The notes under the pieces were generated by a model. It had not been told where the DNA came from. It did not search any database and worked only from the letters and a program-made list of their open reading frames with translations. The position numbers were made by a program, and so were the translations under genes. Positions 21,852-29,995 of a DNA stretch of 64,000 nucleotides are shown here, one piece after another. Source of the DNA: an uncultured bacterium (lineage in GTDB: Bacteria > Bacillota > Clostridia > Lachnospirales > Lachnospiraceae); the NCBI GenBank assembly GCA_947063875.1, contig CAMSTY010000011.1, positions 1 through 64,000 on the forward strand, read 5' to 3'. Within the stretch, counting starts at the first letter, position 1; every line of letters starts with the position of its first letter.

Positions 21852-22775
21852 ATGGCACAATACGATCTGATCATTATCGGCGCCGGCCCGGCCGGCATGA
21901 CCGCTGCAATCTATGGGGCACGGGCCGATATGAATGTCCTTATGTTGGATAAGCTGGCCCCCGGCGGACAGATTATCAATACCAATGAGATTCAGAATTA
22001 CACCGGCGTAGGCACGGTCAACGGCGCCGAACTGGCTTATCAGATGTTTGAACATACCCAGCAGTTCGACACCATCACCTTTGACTACGCCACCGTGAAG
22101 GAAGTAGTAGACAACGGGGAGGAAAAGCTGGTCCGCTGTGAGGAGGATGACAAAGAGTTCACTGCCAGTTCCGTGATTCTTGCCACCGGCACCCGCCCCA
22201 GATGCCTGGAAATTCCGGGAGAAGACAAATTCCGGGGCAACGGCATCAGCTGGTGCGCCATCTGCGACGGAGCCCAGTATCGGGACAAGGATGTGGTAGT
22301 TATCGGCGGCGGCAACTCTGCTGTGGAAGAGTCCATCTTCCTGGCAGGTATCGTAAAGTCCCTGACCATTGTCACTATGCTGGACCTGACCGCCGATCCC
22401 ATCGCCTGCGATAAGCTGCGGGCCATGGACAAGGTAACCATCTATCCCTACCAGGATATCCTGGAGTTTGTAGGCGATACCCGCCTGGAGGGCGTCCACT
22501 TCCGTTCCACCAAGACCGGAGAAGAAAAAACCGTAAACTGCGACGGTGTATTTGAATACATCGGACTGACTCCCACCACCGAATGTTTCCAGGACCTGGG
22601 GGTGCTAAACCAGTTCGGCTATGTGGAAGTCAACGACCGGATGGCGAGCAAGGTACCCGGCATTTTCGGCGCCGGCGACTGTGTCACCAAGAACCTGCGC
22701 CAAGTGATCACCGCCTGCGCGGACGGCGCCATCGCGGCTCAGGAAGCTTCCCATTACGTAAAAAACCTGAAGTAA
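21852..22775 (+). CDS. trxB: thioredoxin reductase-like flavoprotein, atypical NADPH site
   Basis: A 307-residue FAD protein of the thioredoxin reductase family. The ATG at 21852 has AAGGAGG 9 nt upstream. FAD motifs are IIGAGPAGMTAAIYG at the N-terminus and IFGAGDCV near the C-terminus. The redox pair is WCAICDG (about 134-137). The dinucleotide fold GGGNSAVEE is present, but the following HRRxxxR signature that binds the NADPH 2'-phosphate is replaced by VTMLDLTADPIA. It may therefore use NADH, ferredoxin or another donor, as some clostridial relatives do. It heads an operon with trxA and an aryl-sulfate sulfotransferase. Confidence 0.93.
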   Translation: MAQYDLIIIGAGPAGMTAAIYGARADMNVLMLDKLAPGGQIINTNEIQNYTGVGTVNGAELAYQMFEHTQQFDTITFDYATVKEVVDNGEEKLVRCEEDDKEFTASSVILATGTRPRCLEIPGEDKFRGNGISWCAICDGAQYRDKDVVVIGGGNSAVEESIFLAGIVKSLTIVTMLDLTADPIACDKLRAMDKVTIYPYQDILEFVGDTRLEGVHFRSTKTGEEKTVNCDGVFEYIGLTPTTECFQDLGVLNQFGYVEVNDRMASKVPGIFGAGDCVTKNLRQVITACADGAIAAQEASHYVKNLK

Positions 22776-22869
22776 ATTTTTTGAAAATCTTTTAAAGCAA
22801 TCTTTGGAGGCTGTCATGAACACAAGGAATTTCATGGCAGAATCCCATTATAACTAAAGGAGGTACATT

Positions 22870-23181
22870 ATGCTAAAAGAAGTAAACAGCGAGGAATTCA
22901 AGGAACTTGCCGGAAAAGGGCTTGTGCTGGCTGATTTCTTCTCCACCACTTGCGGACCCTGCAAAATGCTGGCCTTTGTATTAAAGGACGTGGAAAAGGA
23001 ATTCGGCGATGATCTCACCATCTTAAAGGTAGATTTTGACCAGAATAAGGAGTTAACTGCGGAATATGGCGTATCCGGATATCCCACCCTGATCCTGTTA
23101 AAGGATGGGACTGAGATGAAACGCCTGCAGGGGTTGCAGCAGAAACCGGTTATTGTAAATATGGTAAAAAAACATATCTGA
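22870..23181 (+). CDS. trxA: thioredoxin
   Basis: A 103-residue thioredoxin with the active site TTCGPCKML (CGPC at about 30-33). The usual Trp before the first Cys is Thr. The cis-proline loop reads GVSGYPTLIL. AAAGGAGG precedes the ATG. It lies between trxB and the sulfotransferase gene, with 94 bp to trxB and 18 bp to assT, so the reductase, thioredoxin and enzyme are likely one redox unit. The Thr replacement may shift its redox potential or partner choice. Confidence 0.95.
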   Translation: MLKEVNSEEFKELAGKGLVLADFFSTTCGPCKMLAFVLKDVEKEFGDDLTILKVDFDQNKELTAEYGVSGYPTLILLKDGTEMKRLQGLQQKPVIVNMVKKHI

Positions 23182-23199
23182 AAATGGAGGAAAGCCATC

Positions 23200-25074
23200 A
23201 TGAGTGTAAATTATATTTTTGAAAAGCATCTGATCGACCGCCAGGCAGAGGCAGAAGAAGCAATGCTAAAGGAATTTGAAGCCGGCAATTATACCATTCA
23301 GAATCCTCTGGTAAAATACAACCTGTATGAGGTCAGCCCCTTAAGCGCCGTGATCTGCTTTGAGACGAAAAAAGAGGTTGCCGTAAGCGTTACCGTGCTT
23401 GGTAAGACCAAGGAAGCCAATATCGGACACACCTTCCCCAAGGCCAAGAAACATGTGCTTCCCATCGTAGGACTGTATTCCAATTACTCCAACAAGGTAG
23501 AGATCCGGGCTTACCGGGGGGAATCCAACGTGATTACCATCGATGTGCCGGATGTGTACGACGGCGAGAATCCCATCTACCATATGAAAACGACCCCGGA
23601 ATATCTCCAGGATAACGTGATTATGGTATCTCCCGCCGGCCTGCAGCTTTCCTCCGCCTTTGACTATGCAGGGGATGCCCGCTGGCATATGAACGTAGCC
23701 TGTGTATTTGATATCAAGCGTTTAAGAAACGGCAACCTGATCATGGGCACCCACCGTCTGCTGAAGATGCCCTACTATATGTCCGGCCTTTACGAGATCA
23801 GTCCCTGCGGCAAGGTCTACAAAGAATTCCGGCTGCCCGGCGGCTATCATCATGACGAGTTTGAGATGGAGGACGGCAACCTCCTGGTGCTCACCGATGA
23901 TCTGGAAAGCGATACCGTGGAGGATATGTGCGTTCTGATCGACCGTAATACAGGCGAGATCTTAAAGACCTGGGATTACAAGAAATTCCTCAATCCTGAG
24001 ACCGTAAGCCATTCCGGAAGCTGGTCTGAGGAAGACTGGTTCCATAACAATGCTGTATGGTACGACAAGAATACCAACTCCCTTACCTTCTCCGGCCGTC
24101 ATATCGACTCCATGGTAAATATCGATTTTGACAGCGGGGAACTGAACTGGATCATCGGCGATCCGGCTGGCTGGCCTCAGGACATGGTAGATAAATATTT
24201 CTTCAAACCCATCGGCAGCAACTTTGGCTGGCAGTATGAGCAGCATGCCAATGTGATCACCCCCAACGGAGATGTGATGTGCTTTGACAATCACCACTAT
24301 GGCTGCAAGCAGGTAGATCAGGCAACCAAGAACCTGGCCGCCAAGGACAATTATTCCAGAGGCGTCCGTTACCGCATCAACACCGAAGATATGACCATCG
24401 AGCAGGTATGGGAGTACGGAAAAGACCGGGGCGCCGAGTTCTTCTCTCCCTACATCTGTAATGTAGAGTACTACAATGAGGGGCATTATATGATTCACTC
24501 CGGCGGTATCGCCTATGACAAGGATGGCAATCCTTCCGAGGCTCTGGGTGCATTTGTCAAGGATGTGGGCGGCACCTGCCGCAGTATTACCGTTGAGGTC
24601 TGCGACGGCAAAGTTATGCTGGATCTCGAGGTTCCGGGCAACTACTACCGCGCCGAGAAGCTGAAACTGTACAGCGACGGCATCAATTTGGAACTGGGCA
24701 AAGGACAGGTTCTGGGCGTTATGGGTCACACCAAAGAATTTGACACCGATATCCCCATGGAGAACTCCGGCGAAATGCTTCCGGAAAGCTGCAACGCCAG
24801 GATCGAGGAAGAGATCGACCGCTTCACCTTCTTCTCACGGTTCGAGAAAGGCCAGATGGTTATGATGCTTTTGGAGCAGGGCGAGGAAGTTCACAGATAC
24901 TTTATCTCCACTACTGCCGTCTCTTACCTGGCTATGTGCTGCGGTACCTTCCTGGATTCCGATGAGCGCAATACCAGAACCAGCGTCAACAAGACGGGAC
25001 TGAGCGGCGTCTATGATGTAAGAGTTATCATTGATGACAAGAAATATGAGACCGGGGTCAAGATTACCTGCTAA
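23200..25074 (+). CDS. aryl-sulfate sulfotransferase, paralogue 1
   Basis: A 624-residue arylsulfotransferase (AssT family), which moves sulfate between phenols without PAPS. Candidate catalytic residues are in GYHHDEF (about 216), DWFHNNAVWYD (His about 283), FSGRH (Arg exactly 18 residues later, the same spacing as His356-Arg374 of E. coli AssT) and YEQHAN (about 349). There is no signal peptide, unlike the periplasmic E. coli enzyme, so it should be cytoplasmic. Conserved cysteines include MCCGTF and the very last residue. It is cotranscribed with trxB and trxA, echoing the DsbL/DsbI partners of E. coli AssT. A second copy at 25459-27324 is highly similar. Confidence 0.88.
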   Translation: MSVNYIFEKHLIDRQAEAEEAMLKEFEAGNYTIQNPLVKYNLYEVSPLSAVICFETKKEVAVSVTVLGKTKEANIGHTFPKAKKHVLPIVGLYSNYSNKVEIRAYRGESNVITIDVPDVYDGENPIYHMKTTPEYLQDNVIMVSPAGLQLSSAFDYAGDARWHMNVACVFDIKRLRNGNLIMGTHRLLKMPYYMSGLYEISPCGKVYKEFRLPGGYHHDEFEMEDGNLLVLTDDLESDTVEDMCVLIDRNTGEILKTWDYKKFLNPETVSHSGSWSEEDWFHNNAVWYDKNTNSLTFSGRHIDSMVNIDFDSGELNWIIGDPAGWPQDMVDKYFFKPIGSNFGWQYEQHANVITPNGDVMCFDNHHYGCKQVDQATKNLAAKDNYSRGVRYRINTEDMTIEQVWEYGKDRGAEFFSPYICNVEYYNEGHYMIHSGGIAYDKDGNPSEALGAFVKDVGGTCRSITVEVCDGKVMLDLEVPGNYYRAEKLKLYSDGINLELGKGQVLGVMGHTKEFDTDIPMENSGEMLPESCNARIEEEIDRFTFFSRFEKGQMVMMLLEQGEEVHRYFISTTAVSYLAMCCGTFLDSDERNTRTSVNKTGLSGVYDVRVIIDDKKYETGVKITC

Positions 25075-25100
25075 CGGATCAGAGTTTTCCTGCCAACATA

Positions 25101-25147
25101 AAAAGAAGGACACAGCTACCAAAAACCGGTAGCCGTGTCCTTCTTTT
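25101..25147 (+). terminator. terminator of the trxB-trxA-assT operon
   Basis: A stem of about 20 bp, aaaagaaggacacagctacc (25101-25120), pairs with ggtagccgtgtccttctttt with one mismatch and a 7-base loop, then a T-run on the plus strand. The matching A-run makes it work for the opposite strand as well. Confidence 0.88.
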
Positions 25148-25163
25148 TATCCTGTATTTTCCC

Positions 25164-25435
25164 CTATATCAGGCGCTCACACCTCTTTAAGGCCTCTCTC
25201 CGCTTCTCCTCCTCCAGATCGCCGGGCCTCTCTCCGCCCAAAAGGCCGGAAAGGGGCAGCTTTAATTCCTCTTGCGCCCTCACCGCCCCTCCTCGAGGGT
25301 TACGGCAGTTTCGGCCGCCCGGGATATCACGTTCGAGGCAGTTGAAAATGCATGGTCATGATCAAAAAGCGGGCAATATCCTATCAATTTGCCGGTGTCA
25401 TTCTCCATAAAAAATCCCCAGTTCTGCCTCTCCCG
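25164..25435 (-). pseudogene. remnant of a HipA-like element protein
   Basis: Read leftward, the DNA encodes a gene end without a gene start: REROQ-like lead-in, then NWGFFMENDTGKLIGYCPL and FDHDHAFSTASNVISRA, then a TGA after LEEGR. A second frame continues with LKLPLSGLLGGERPGDL and RREALKRCERLI before a stop at 25164. The pattern (Asn-Trp-Gly-Phe, acidic loop, FDHDHAF) is that of the C-terminal part of HipA-like kinase proteins common on clostridial elements. It is truncated at the 5' side by the assT gene and frameshifted. Family identity is from pattern memory. Confidence 0.5.
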
Positions 25436-25458
25436 TCCATGATGGGGATTGCTGCTTG

Positions 25459-27324
25459 CTAGCAGCGAATCTTCACTCCCGTCTCATACTTCTCATCATC
25501 CACAATCACCCGGACGTCATAGTCCCCGCTCAGTCCGGCCTTATTGACGCTTAAGGTCACCGCACGCGCATCCTTGGTGATAAAGGTCCCGCAGCACAGT
25601 GCATTAAACTTGTTGGCCGCCGTGGAAATATAATAGCGGTGCTTCTCGTCTCCCTGCTCCAGCATCAGCATAACCAGCTGTCCCTTTTCAAAAATTGCTT
25701 TGTAGGTAAAGCGGTCATCCTCCTCGATGATCTCGGACTCATAACGCTCGGGTATCAGCTTTCCGGAAGTTTCAAGAGGAATATCCGTATCAAATTCCTT
25801 GGTCACACCCATGACGCCCAGGTATTTCCCCTTCCCCAAAAGCAGTTCTTCCTTATCATGATACAAATGAAGCTTCTCCGCCCGATAGAAGTTTCCCTCG
25901 ACCTCCAACTCCAGCATCACCTGGTCATCCAGCACTTCAACCGTAATGCTTCTGGTAGATACATCCGGATCATCCTGCATCATAGCTGCAAAGATCTCTG
26001 CCGCCTCCCCTTTGTAATACTGAATGCCGCCGGAATGGACCATATAATGCCCTTCCTTATAATACTCCACATTACAGATATACTTGGAGAAGAACTCAGC
26101 GCCCCTCTCTTTACCATACTGCCATACCTGCTTGATGGTCATATCATCGGTGTTGATCTTATAGCGGACGCCGCGGGAGAAATTATCCTTATTGGCCAGA
26201 TATTTCTCCGGGATCTTGGAACGGAAATGTCCGTTGTCAAAGCACATGACATCGCCGTCCGGGGTAATCAGATTGGCATGCTGCTCGTACTGCCAGTCAA
26301 ACTCACCGTCCCCTACCGGGGTAAACATATACTTCTGATATTTCTCCGGCCATCCGGTGGGATCGCCAATAATCCAGTTCAGTTTCCCGCTGTCATAATC
26401 AATATTCACCATGGCATCCACATGACGGCCGGAAAAAGTCAGGGAATTGGTATTCTTATCATACCACACCGCGTTGTTGTGAAACCAGTCATGGGCGGAC
26501 CAGCTGCCCGACTTGCTGCAGCCCGGGTCCAGGAACTTTTTGTAATCCCAGGTCTTTAGGATCTCACCCGTATTGCGGTCAACCAGCACGCACATATCCT
26601 CCACGGTATCGCTGCGCAGGTCCTCAGTCAGCACCAGCAGATTGCCGTCCTCCAACTCAAACTGATCGTGGTGATAACCGCCGGGGATGACAAATTCTTT
26701 ATAAATCTTACCTACCATACTCATCTCATAAATACCGGACATGTAGTAGGGCATCTGCAGCAGGCGATCTGTTCCGATGCAGATATTGCCGTTTTTCAGA
26801 CGTTTTAAATCAAATACCACCGGGATATTCAGATACCAGCGGATCTCTCCCTGATAATCGAAACCGGTAGCCAGCTGAGTCAGGGCCGGAGTAATGATAA
26901 TCACCTGATCCCGCAGATAGCCGGCCGTGGTATTCATATGAATCAGCTTCGGCACATCTTTCCCCAGCGGCTCGGTCTTGATGTGAACCGTCTTTTTATA
27001 TCCGCGGTACAACTCAATCTCCACCGTATTGTCATAGTCTGCATACAATCCCATCACCGGCAGGATATGGGTGGTAGTCCTGGGATATGTATGGCTGATA
27101 TTTCCCTGTGGCTCCTTGCCCAGCACCGTCACGGTCACAGCCGTCTCTTTTTCCGTCTTAAAAAGCACTACGGCCGCCAGCGGGTTGATCAGATAAGGAT
27201 TATACTTGACCAGAGGCTCCTCGATTGTATAATTGCCGGCTTCAAACTCTGCCAGCATGGCCTCTTCTGATTCTGCCTGGCGGGTCAGGATTGATGGTAA
27301 AAACGAATACTTAATAGATTCCAT
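25459..27324 (-). CDS. aryl-sulfate sulfotransferase, paralogue 2
   Basis: A 621-residue paralogue of the sulfotransferase at 23200, convergent with it. Long blocks are shared: GYHHDQFELEDGN, DWFHNNAVWYDKN, FSGRHVDAMVNIDYDSG, WQYEQHAN and the C-terminal SGDYDVRVIVDDEKYETG, again ending in Cys. No signal peptide is present. AAGGAGG precedes the ATG. It has its own promoter with a perfect 12-bp palindrome centred at about -41.5 and is divergent from the CRP/FNR-like regulator gene. The duplication suggests two acceptor ranges or a donor/acceptor split; this is inference. Confidence 0.88.
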   Translation of the reverse strand: MESIKYSFLPSILTRQAESEEAMLAEFEAGNYTIEEPLVKYNPYLINPLAAVVLFKTEKETAVTVTVLGKEPQGNISHTYPRTTTHILPVMGLYADYDNTVEIELYRGYKKTVHIKTEPLGKDVPKLIHMNTTAGYLRDQVIIITPALTQLATGFDYQGEIRWYLNIPVVFDLKRLKNGNICIGTDRLLQMPYYMSGIYEMSMVGKIYKEFVIPGGYHHDQFELEDGNLLVLTEDLRSDTVEDMCVLVDRNTGEILKTWDYKKFLDPGCSKSGSWSAHDWFHNNAVWYDKNTNSLTFSGRHVDAMVNIDYDSGKLNWIIGDPTGWPEKYQKYMFTPVGDGEFDWQYEQHANLITPDGDVMCFDNGHFRSKIPEKYLANKDNFSRGVRYKINTDDMTIKQVWQYGKERGAEFFSKYICNVEYYKEGHYMVHSGGIQYYKGEAAEIFAAMMQDDPDVSTRSITVEVLDDQVMLELEVEGNFYRAEKLHLYHDKEELLLGKGKYLGVMGVTKEFDTDIPLETSGKLIPERYESEIIEEDDRFTYKAIFEKGQLVMLMLEQGDEKHRYYISTAANKFNALCCGTFITKDARAVTLSVNKAGLSGDYDVRVIVDDEKYETGVKIRC

Positions 27325-27363
27325 AAAAAAATACCTCCTTTTGCTTCCTGTTGTTCTGTTATT

Positions 27364-27404
27364 ATTTTAACAGTTTCATGGCCAATACCGCATAACATAT
27401 GTTA
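27364..27404 (-). promoter_or_regulatory. PrfA-box-like palindrome and assT promoter
   Basis: TAACATATGTTA (27393-27404) is a perfect palindrome that matches the core of the Listeria PrfA box (TTAACA-N2-TGTTAA as remembered). Reading leftward, 23 nt later comes TAAAAT (27364-27369) as a -10. The site is centred at -41.5 for the sulfotransferase. It also lies upstream of the divergent regulator gene, allowing autoregulation. Confidence 0.7.
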
Positions 27405-27444
27405 AGTTTTTTCAAAAAATATAGTAAAAATCTATAAAAAATGA

Positions 27445-27450
27445 TATAAT
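27445..27450 (+). promoter_or_regulatory. extended -10 of the CRP/FNR-like regulator
   Basis: TGATATAAT is an extended -10 element 47 bp before the regulator start. The PrfA-like palindrome would be centred at about -58 of this promoter. Confidence 0.45.
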
Positions 27451-27496
27451 CAAAAAGGCAAACCAATGAAAAGAATATAAAGCGTCCAGGAACAGG

Positions 27497-28216
27497 ATGC
27501 AGGTAAGCAAGGATGGTAAAAAAATAATGGCAACAGCAAAAAACGGATTATTTGATTGCTTTCTCGCCAACAGTGAAAAACTTATCATAGAAAAAAGCAA
27601 GATCATATATTCCCCGGACAATCATTCTCAGGCGGATTCTTTGTACTATCTGGAATCCGGTCTGGTAGCCTTGATGAGTTACTCCCGAAACGGCGAGGAA
27701 AGAGTGTATCTGTACATGAAAGGGCCGCGGATTATCTCCTTTATGGCCCTGCTCCTTGACATCACCAAAACCAGTGATATTATCGGTCCCACATCTCCCT
27801 CCCATTTGGTTCAGATGACCAAAAGCCGCTGCGTCCTATATCGAATGAGGGGCGTTGTTTTCCGCCGGCTTTTAGAAAGCGACCTGAAGTTCAACTGGCT
27901 TATGCTGCAGGCAACTGCCGCCAATTTCCAGGAAGTCCTGGCCCACTTCCAGCAGGCTATAGAAGACAGCGCCAGTGTCCGCCTTTGCCGCCTGATGCTG
28001 GATTTCTCTGTGGTAAAAGACGGCAGAAAAATCCTTCCCAAGACCATGAGTTTTCTGGAGGTGTCCAGATATCTTGGTACACATCCCGTGACCGTATCCC
28101 GGATTATGTCCGTACTTAAAAAAGAAGGCTGCGTTTCCAAGGAAGACGGCTACGTGGTGATTTTAAATGAGGGCCGGCTACATGAAATGATTGAAAACGG
28201 GATTGATATCCGATAA
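27497..28216 (+). CDS. CRP/FNR-family transcriptional regulator
   Basis: A 239-residue regulator with an N-terminal cyclic-nucleotide-binding-like beta roll (about 30-130) and a C-terminal winged helix. The recognition helix reads SFLEVSRYLGTHPVTVSRI (about 181-199), with the VTVSR pattern typical of FNR/PrfA relatives. There is no FNR-type cluster of N-terminal cysteines, so it does not look like an Fe-S oxygen sensor. It is divergent from the second assT gene, and the palindromes at 27393 and 20011 fit its family. The start could be the ATG at 27497 (AGGAACAGG upstream) or at 27527. The ligand is unknown. Confidence 0.88.
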   Translation: MQVSKDGKKIMATAKNGLFDCFLANSEKLIIEKSKIIYSPDNHSQADSLYYLESGLVALMSYSRNGEERVYLYMKGPRIISFMALLLDITKTSDIIGPTSPSHLVQMTKSRCVLYRMRGVVFRRLLESDLKFNWLMLQATAANFQEVLAHFQQAIEDSASVRLCRLMLDFSVVKDGRKILPKTMSFLEVSRYLGTHPVTVSRIMSVLKKEGCVSKEDGYVVILNEGRLHEMIENGIDIR

Positions 28217-28246
28217 CGTATTTTATAGAAAAGAATCGAAATAAAA

Positions 28247-28304
28247 GAGAGAATCTCATGGAGTTCAGGTTTTTAAGCCTTGAACCCCCATGAGATCCTC
28301 TTTC
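28247..28304. terminator. bidirectional terminator
   Basis: A long imperfect stem (agagaatctcatggagttcagg with ccttgaacccccatgagatcctct) is flanked by an A-rich left side and a T-rich right side. It lies between the convergent regulator and phosphoribosyltransferase-like genes and can serve both. Confidence 0.8.
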
Positions 28305-28346
28305 TTTTCTGCCCTTATTAGGGATGCAGGAAACATTCGTTCTTAC

Positions 28347-29066
28347 TCAGTCCAGCACGCTATATCCATAGCTGTTGACGATAGCATCCAGTTTCACGCC
28401 GCTCTGGCAGTCCGGACAGTTATTCGGATCGGCAAGCCGGAAATCCGGCAGGTCCGACACGCCGAACACGGAATTCACCGGATAGCCATCAATCTCGTCA
28501 ACCGCTGAGAAAATCACGGAAATGCCCTCAATGATACCGCCATAGGAATTGATGCAGCGGATGCTCTTGGCAATCGTCCTCCCGGACATCGCCGTGGCCA
28601 GCACCACCAGCACATGCTTATCCTTCAGCATCGGGCGGATATTATCCCGCACCACCATCTGGCCTGTGGAATCAAATTCCGGGGTAATGATATAGCTGGT
28701 ATGATGGCTGTTTAAAGTGGTTACGCCAATGCTGGAAAGTTCCGAAGCCACATACGCCCCGATCACTTCACACCCATCCATGCAGATAATGGTGTCAATC
28801 GGTGTCTTGCTGGCCAGAGAAGCCATCGCCTCCTGCATCTGTGACCCTGACAGGGAAAAATTCCCTTCCAGCTTTACCCGGTTTACATAACGGGACACCA
28901 TGGCCTTCGCCACCTCCTGCGCATCCTTGCGGCGCATCTTTAAAGAAGTCATGTCAATGTAATAATTAATATGAAAACGGTCAGAGGAAAAATGTCCCTT
29001 TGTAACCTTCAGCGCTACCTCCGGGTTGTCCTTCGCATAGATCTTTGTTGGTTTTCCCATGCTCAT
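28347..29066 (-). CDS. orotate phosphoribosyltransferase-like protein
   Basis: A 239-residue protein with a type I phosphoribosyltransferase fold. The PRPP-binding stretch is VLVVLATAMSGRTIAKSI (about 152-169), preceded by the hood-like TIICMDGCEVIGAYVA. The C-terminal CPDCQSG adds a cysteine pair. Homologues of this pattern are usually annotated as orotate PRTase-like. The acidic pair normally seen in the PRPP motif is replaced by AT, so catalysis is uncertain. AGGAGG precedes the ATG. It is a single-gene unit upstream of the bidirectional terminator. Confidence 0.75.
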   Translation of the reverse strand: MSMGKPTKIYAKDNPEVALKVTKGHFSSDRFHINYYIDMTSLKMRRKDAQEVAKAMVSRYVNRVKLEGNFSLSGSQMQEAMASLASKTPIDTIICMDGCEVIGAYVASELSSIGVTTLNSHHTSYIITPEFDSTGQMVVRDNIRPMLKDKHVLVVLATAMSGRTIAKSIRCINSYGGIIEGISVIFSAVDEIDGYPVNSVFGVSDLPDFRLADPNNCPDCQSGVKLDAIVNSYGYSVLD

Positions 29067-29160
29067 AGTCGATACCTCCTGTAATATTATTATTACCAGC
29101 GTACCGCAAAATCAGAAAAAAATCCATAACGGAGGTTAACAAAGAGAAAAATGTTCCGTT

Positions 29161-29817
29161 TTATTTCAGAATTTTCTCAATCACTTCTCTCGGGTGGTCA
29201 ATGACAAACTGTGGGCAAAACGCCTCCAGTTCCTCCCGCCCTCTAAACCCCCAGGTCACTCCTACCGTAATCAGTCCTGCTCCCAGGCCGGTTTTCATAT
29301 CCGTATTGGTATCACCGAAATAGAGACATTCCTCCGGTTTCACACCAAAATTCTCCAGAATCCGCTGTACTCCCGCCGGATCTGGTTTTTTCGGTATTCC
29401 AGGCTGCTCACCGGCAATATCATCGAAATACCCCTTTCCGAAAACCGCCTCGATATTCTCCACTGTTCTCGCGTGAGGCTTATTCGACAGCACGGCTATC
29501 CGGATTCCCCTTGCCTTTAATTCCTCAAGCAATTCCAAAATCCCTTCATAGGCTTTCACCTGATGCAGGCAATGTTTCGCAAACAGATCCGTATAAATAG
29601 GAAAGCTTTCTTCCAGATGTTCCAGCTTCTCATCCCCGCAATAACGCAATGCCCGTTCCAGCTGCATCCGGTAGCCGTCTCCGACAAAATGTTTCATATG
29701 CTCCTCATCCACCGGCCCCAACCCAAAATGTTCCAATACCAGGTTCGTCGTGTATGTCAAGGCTTTCAAGGTATCCAGCAGCGTTCCGTCAAGATCAAAT
29801 ATACAGCAACGTATCAT
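29161..29817 (-). CDS. HAD hydrolase, phosphoglycolate phosphatase-like
   Basis: A 218-residue HAD-superfamily phosphatase. Motif I is IFDLDGTLLDT (residues 6-16), motif II is IAVLSNKPH (about 110), motif III is the Lys in GIPKKPDP (about 142) and motif IV is YFGDTNTDMKTG (about 168). The alpha-helical cap after motif I puts it with the Gph/PGMB group. GGGAGG precedes the ATG. Substrate specificity is not determined by sequence; phosphoglycolate, pyrophosphate and sugar phosphates are all possible. Confidence 0.88.
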   Translation of the reverse strand: MIRCCIFDLDGTLLDTLKALTYTTNLVLEHFGLGPVDEEHMKHFVGDGYRMQLERALRYCGDEKLEHLEESFPIYTDLFAKHCLHQVKAYEGILELLEELKARGIRIAVLSNKPHARTVENIEAVFGKGYFDDIAGEQPGIPKKPDPAGVQRILENFGVKPEECLYFGDTNTDMKTGLGAGLITVGVTWGFRGREELEAFCPQFVIDHPREVIEKILK

Positions 29818-29863
29818 CGGTATTCTCCCTCCCGCATCGTCATATTTTTCTGTACTTTTTCAG

Positions 29864-29892
29864 ATTATACCTCACTTTGTCTTGTCCGGCAA
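29864..29892 (-). promoter_or_regulatory. promoter of the HAD phosphatase gene
   Basis: The minus strand reads TTGCCG, 17 nt, TATAAT, 47 bp before the gene. Confidence 0.6.
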
Positions 29893-29927
29893 GATCCTGT
29901 TTTTTACGGTTCGTTCTTGAAAAAATA

Positions 29928-29956
29928 TTTACTTTTTTCTCCGATTACGATATATT
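29928..29956 (+). promoter_or_regulatory. candidate promoter of nfo
   Basis: TTTACT, 17 nt, TATATT on the plus strand, 40 bp before the endonuclease IV start. The -35 is a weak match. Confidence 0.4.
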
Positions 29957-29995
29957 TAGAACAGCTTAGAAATAATTATGGGAAAGGAATCCATT

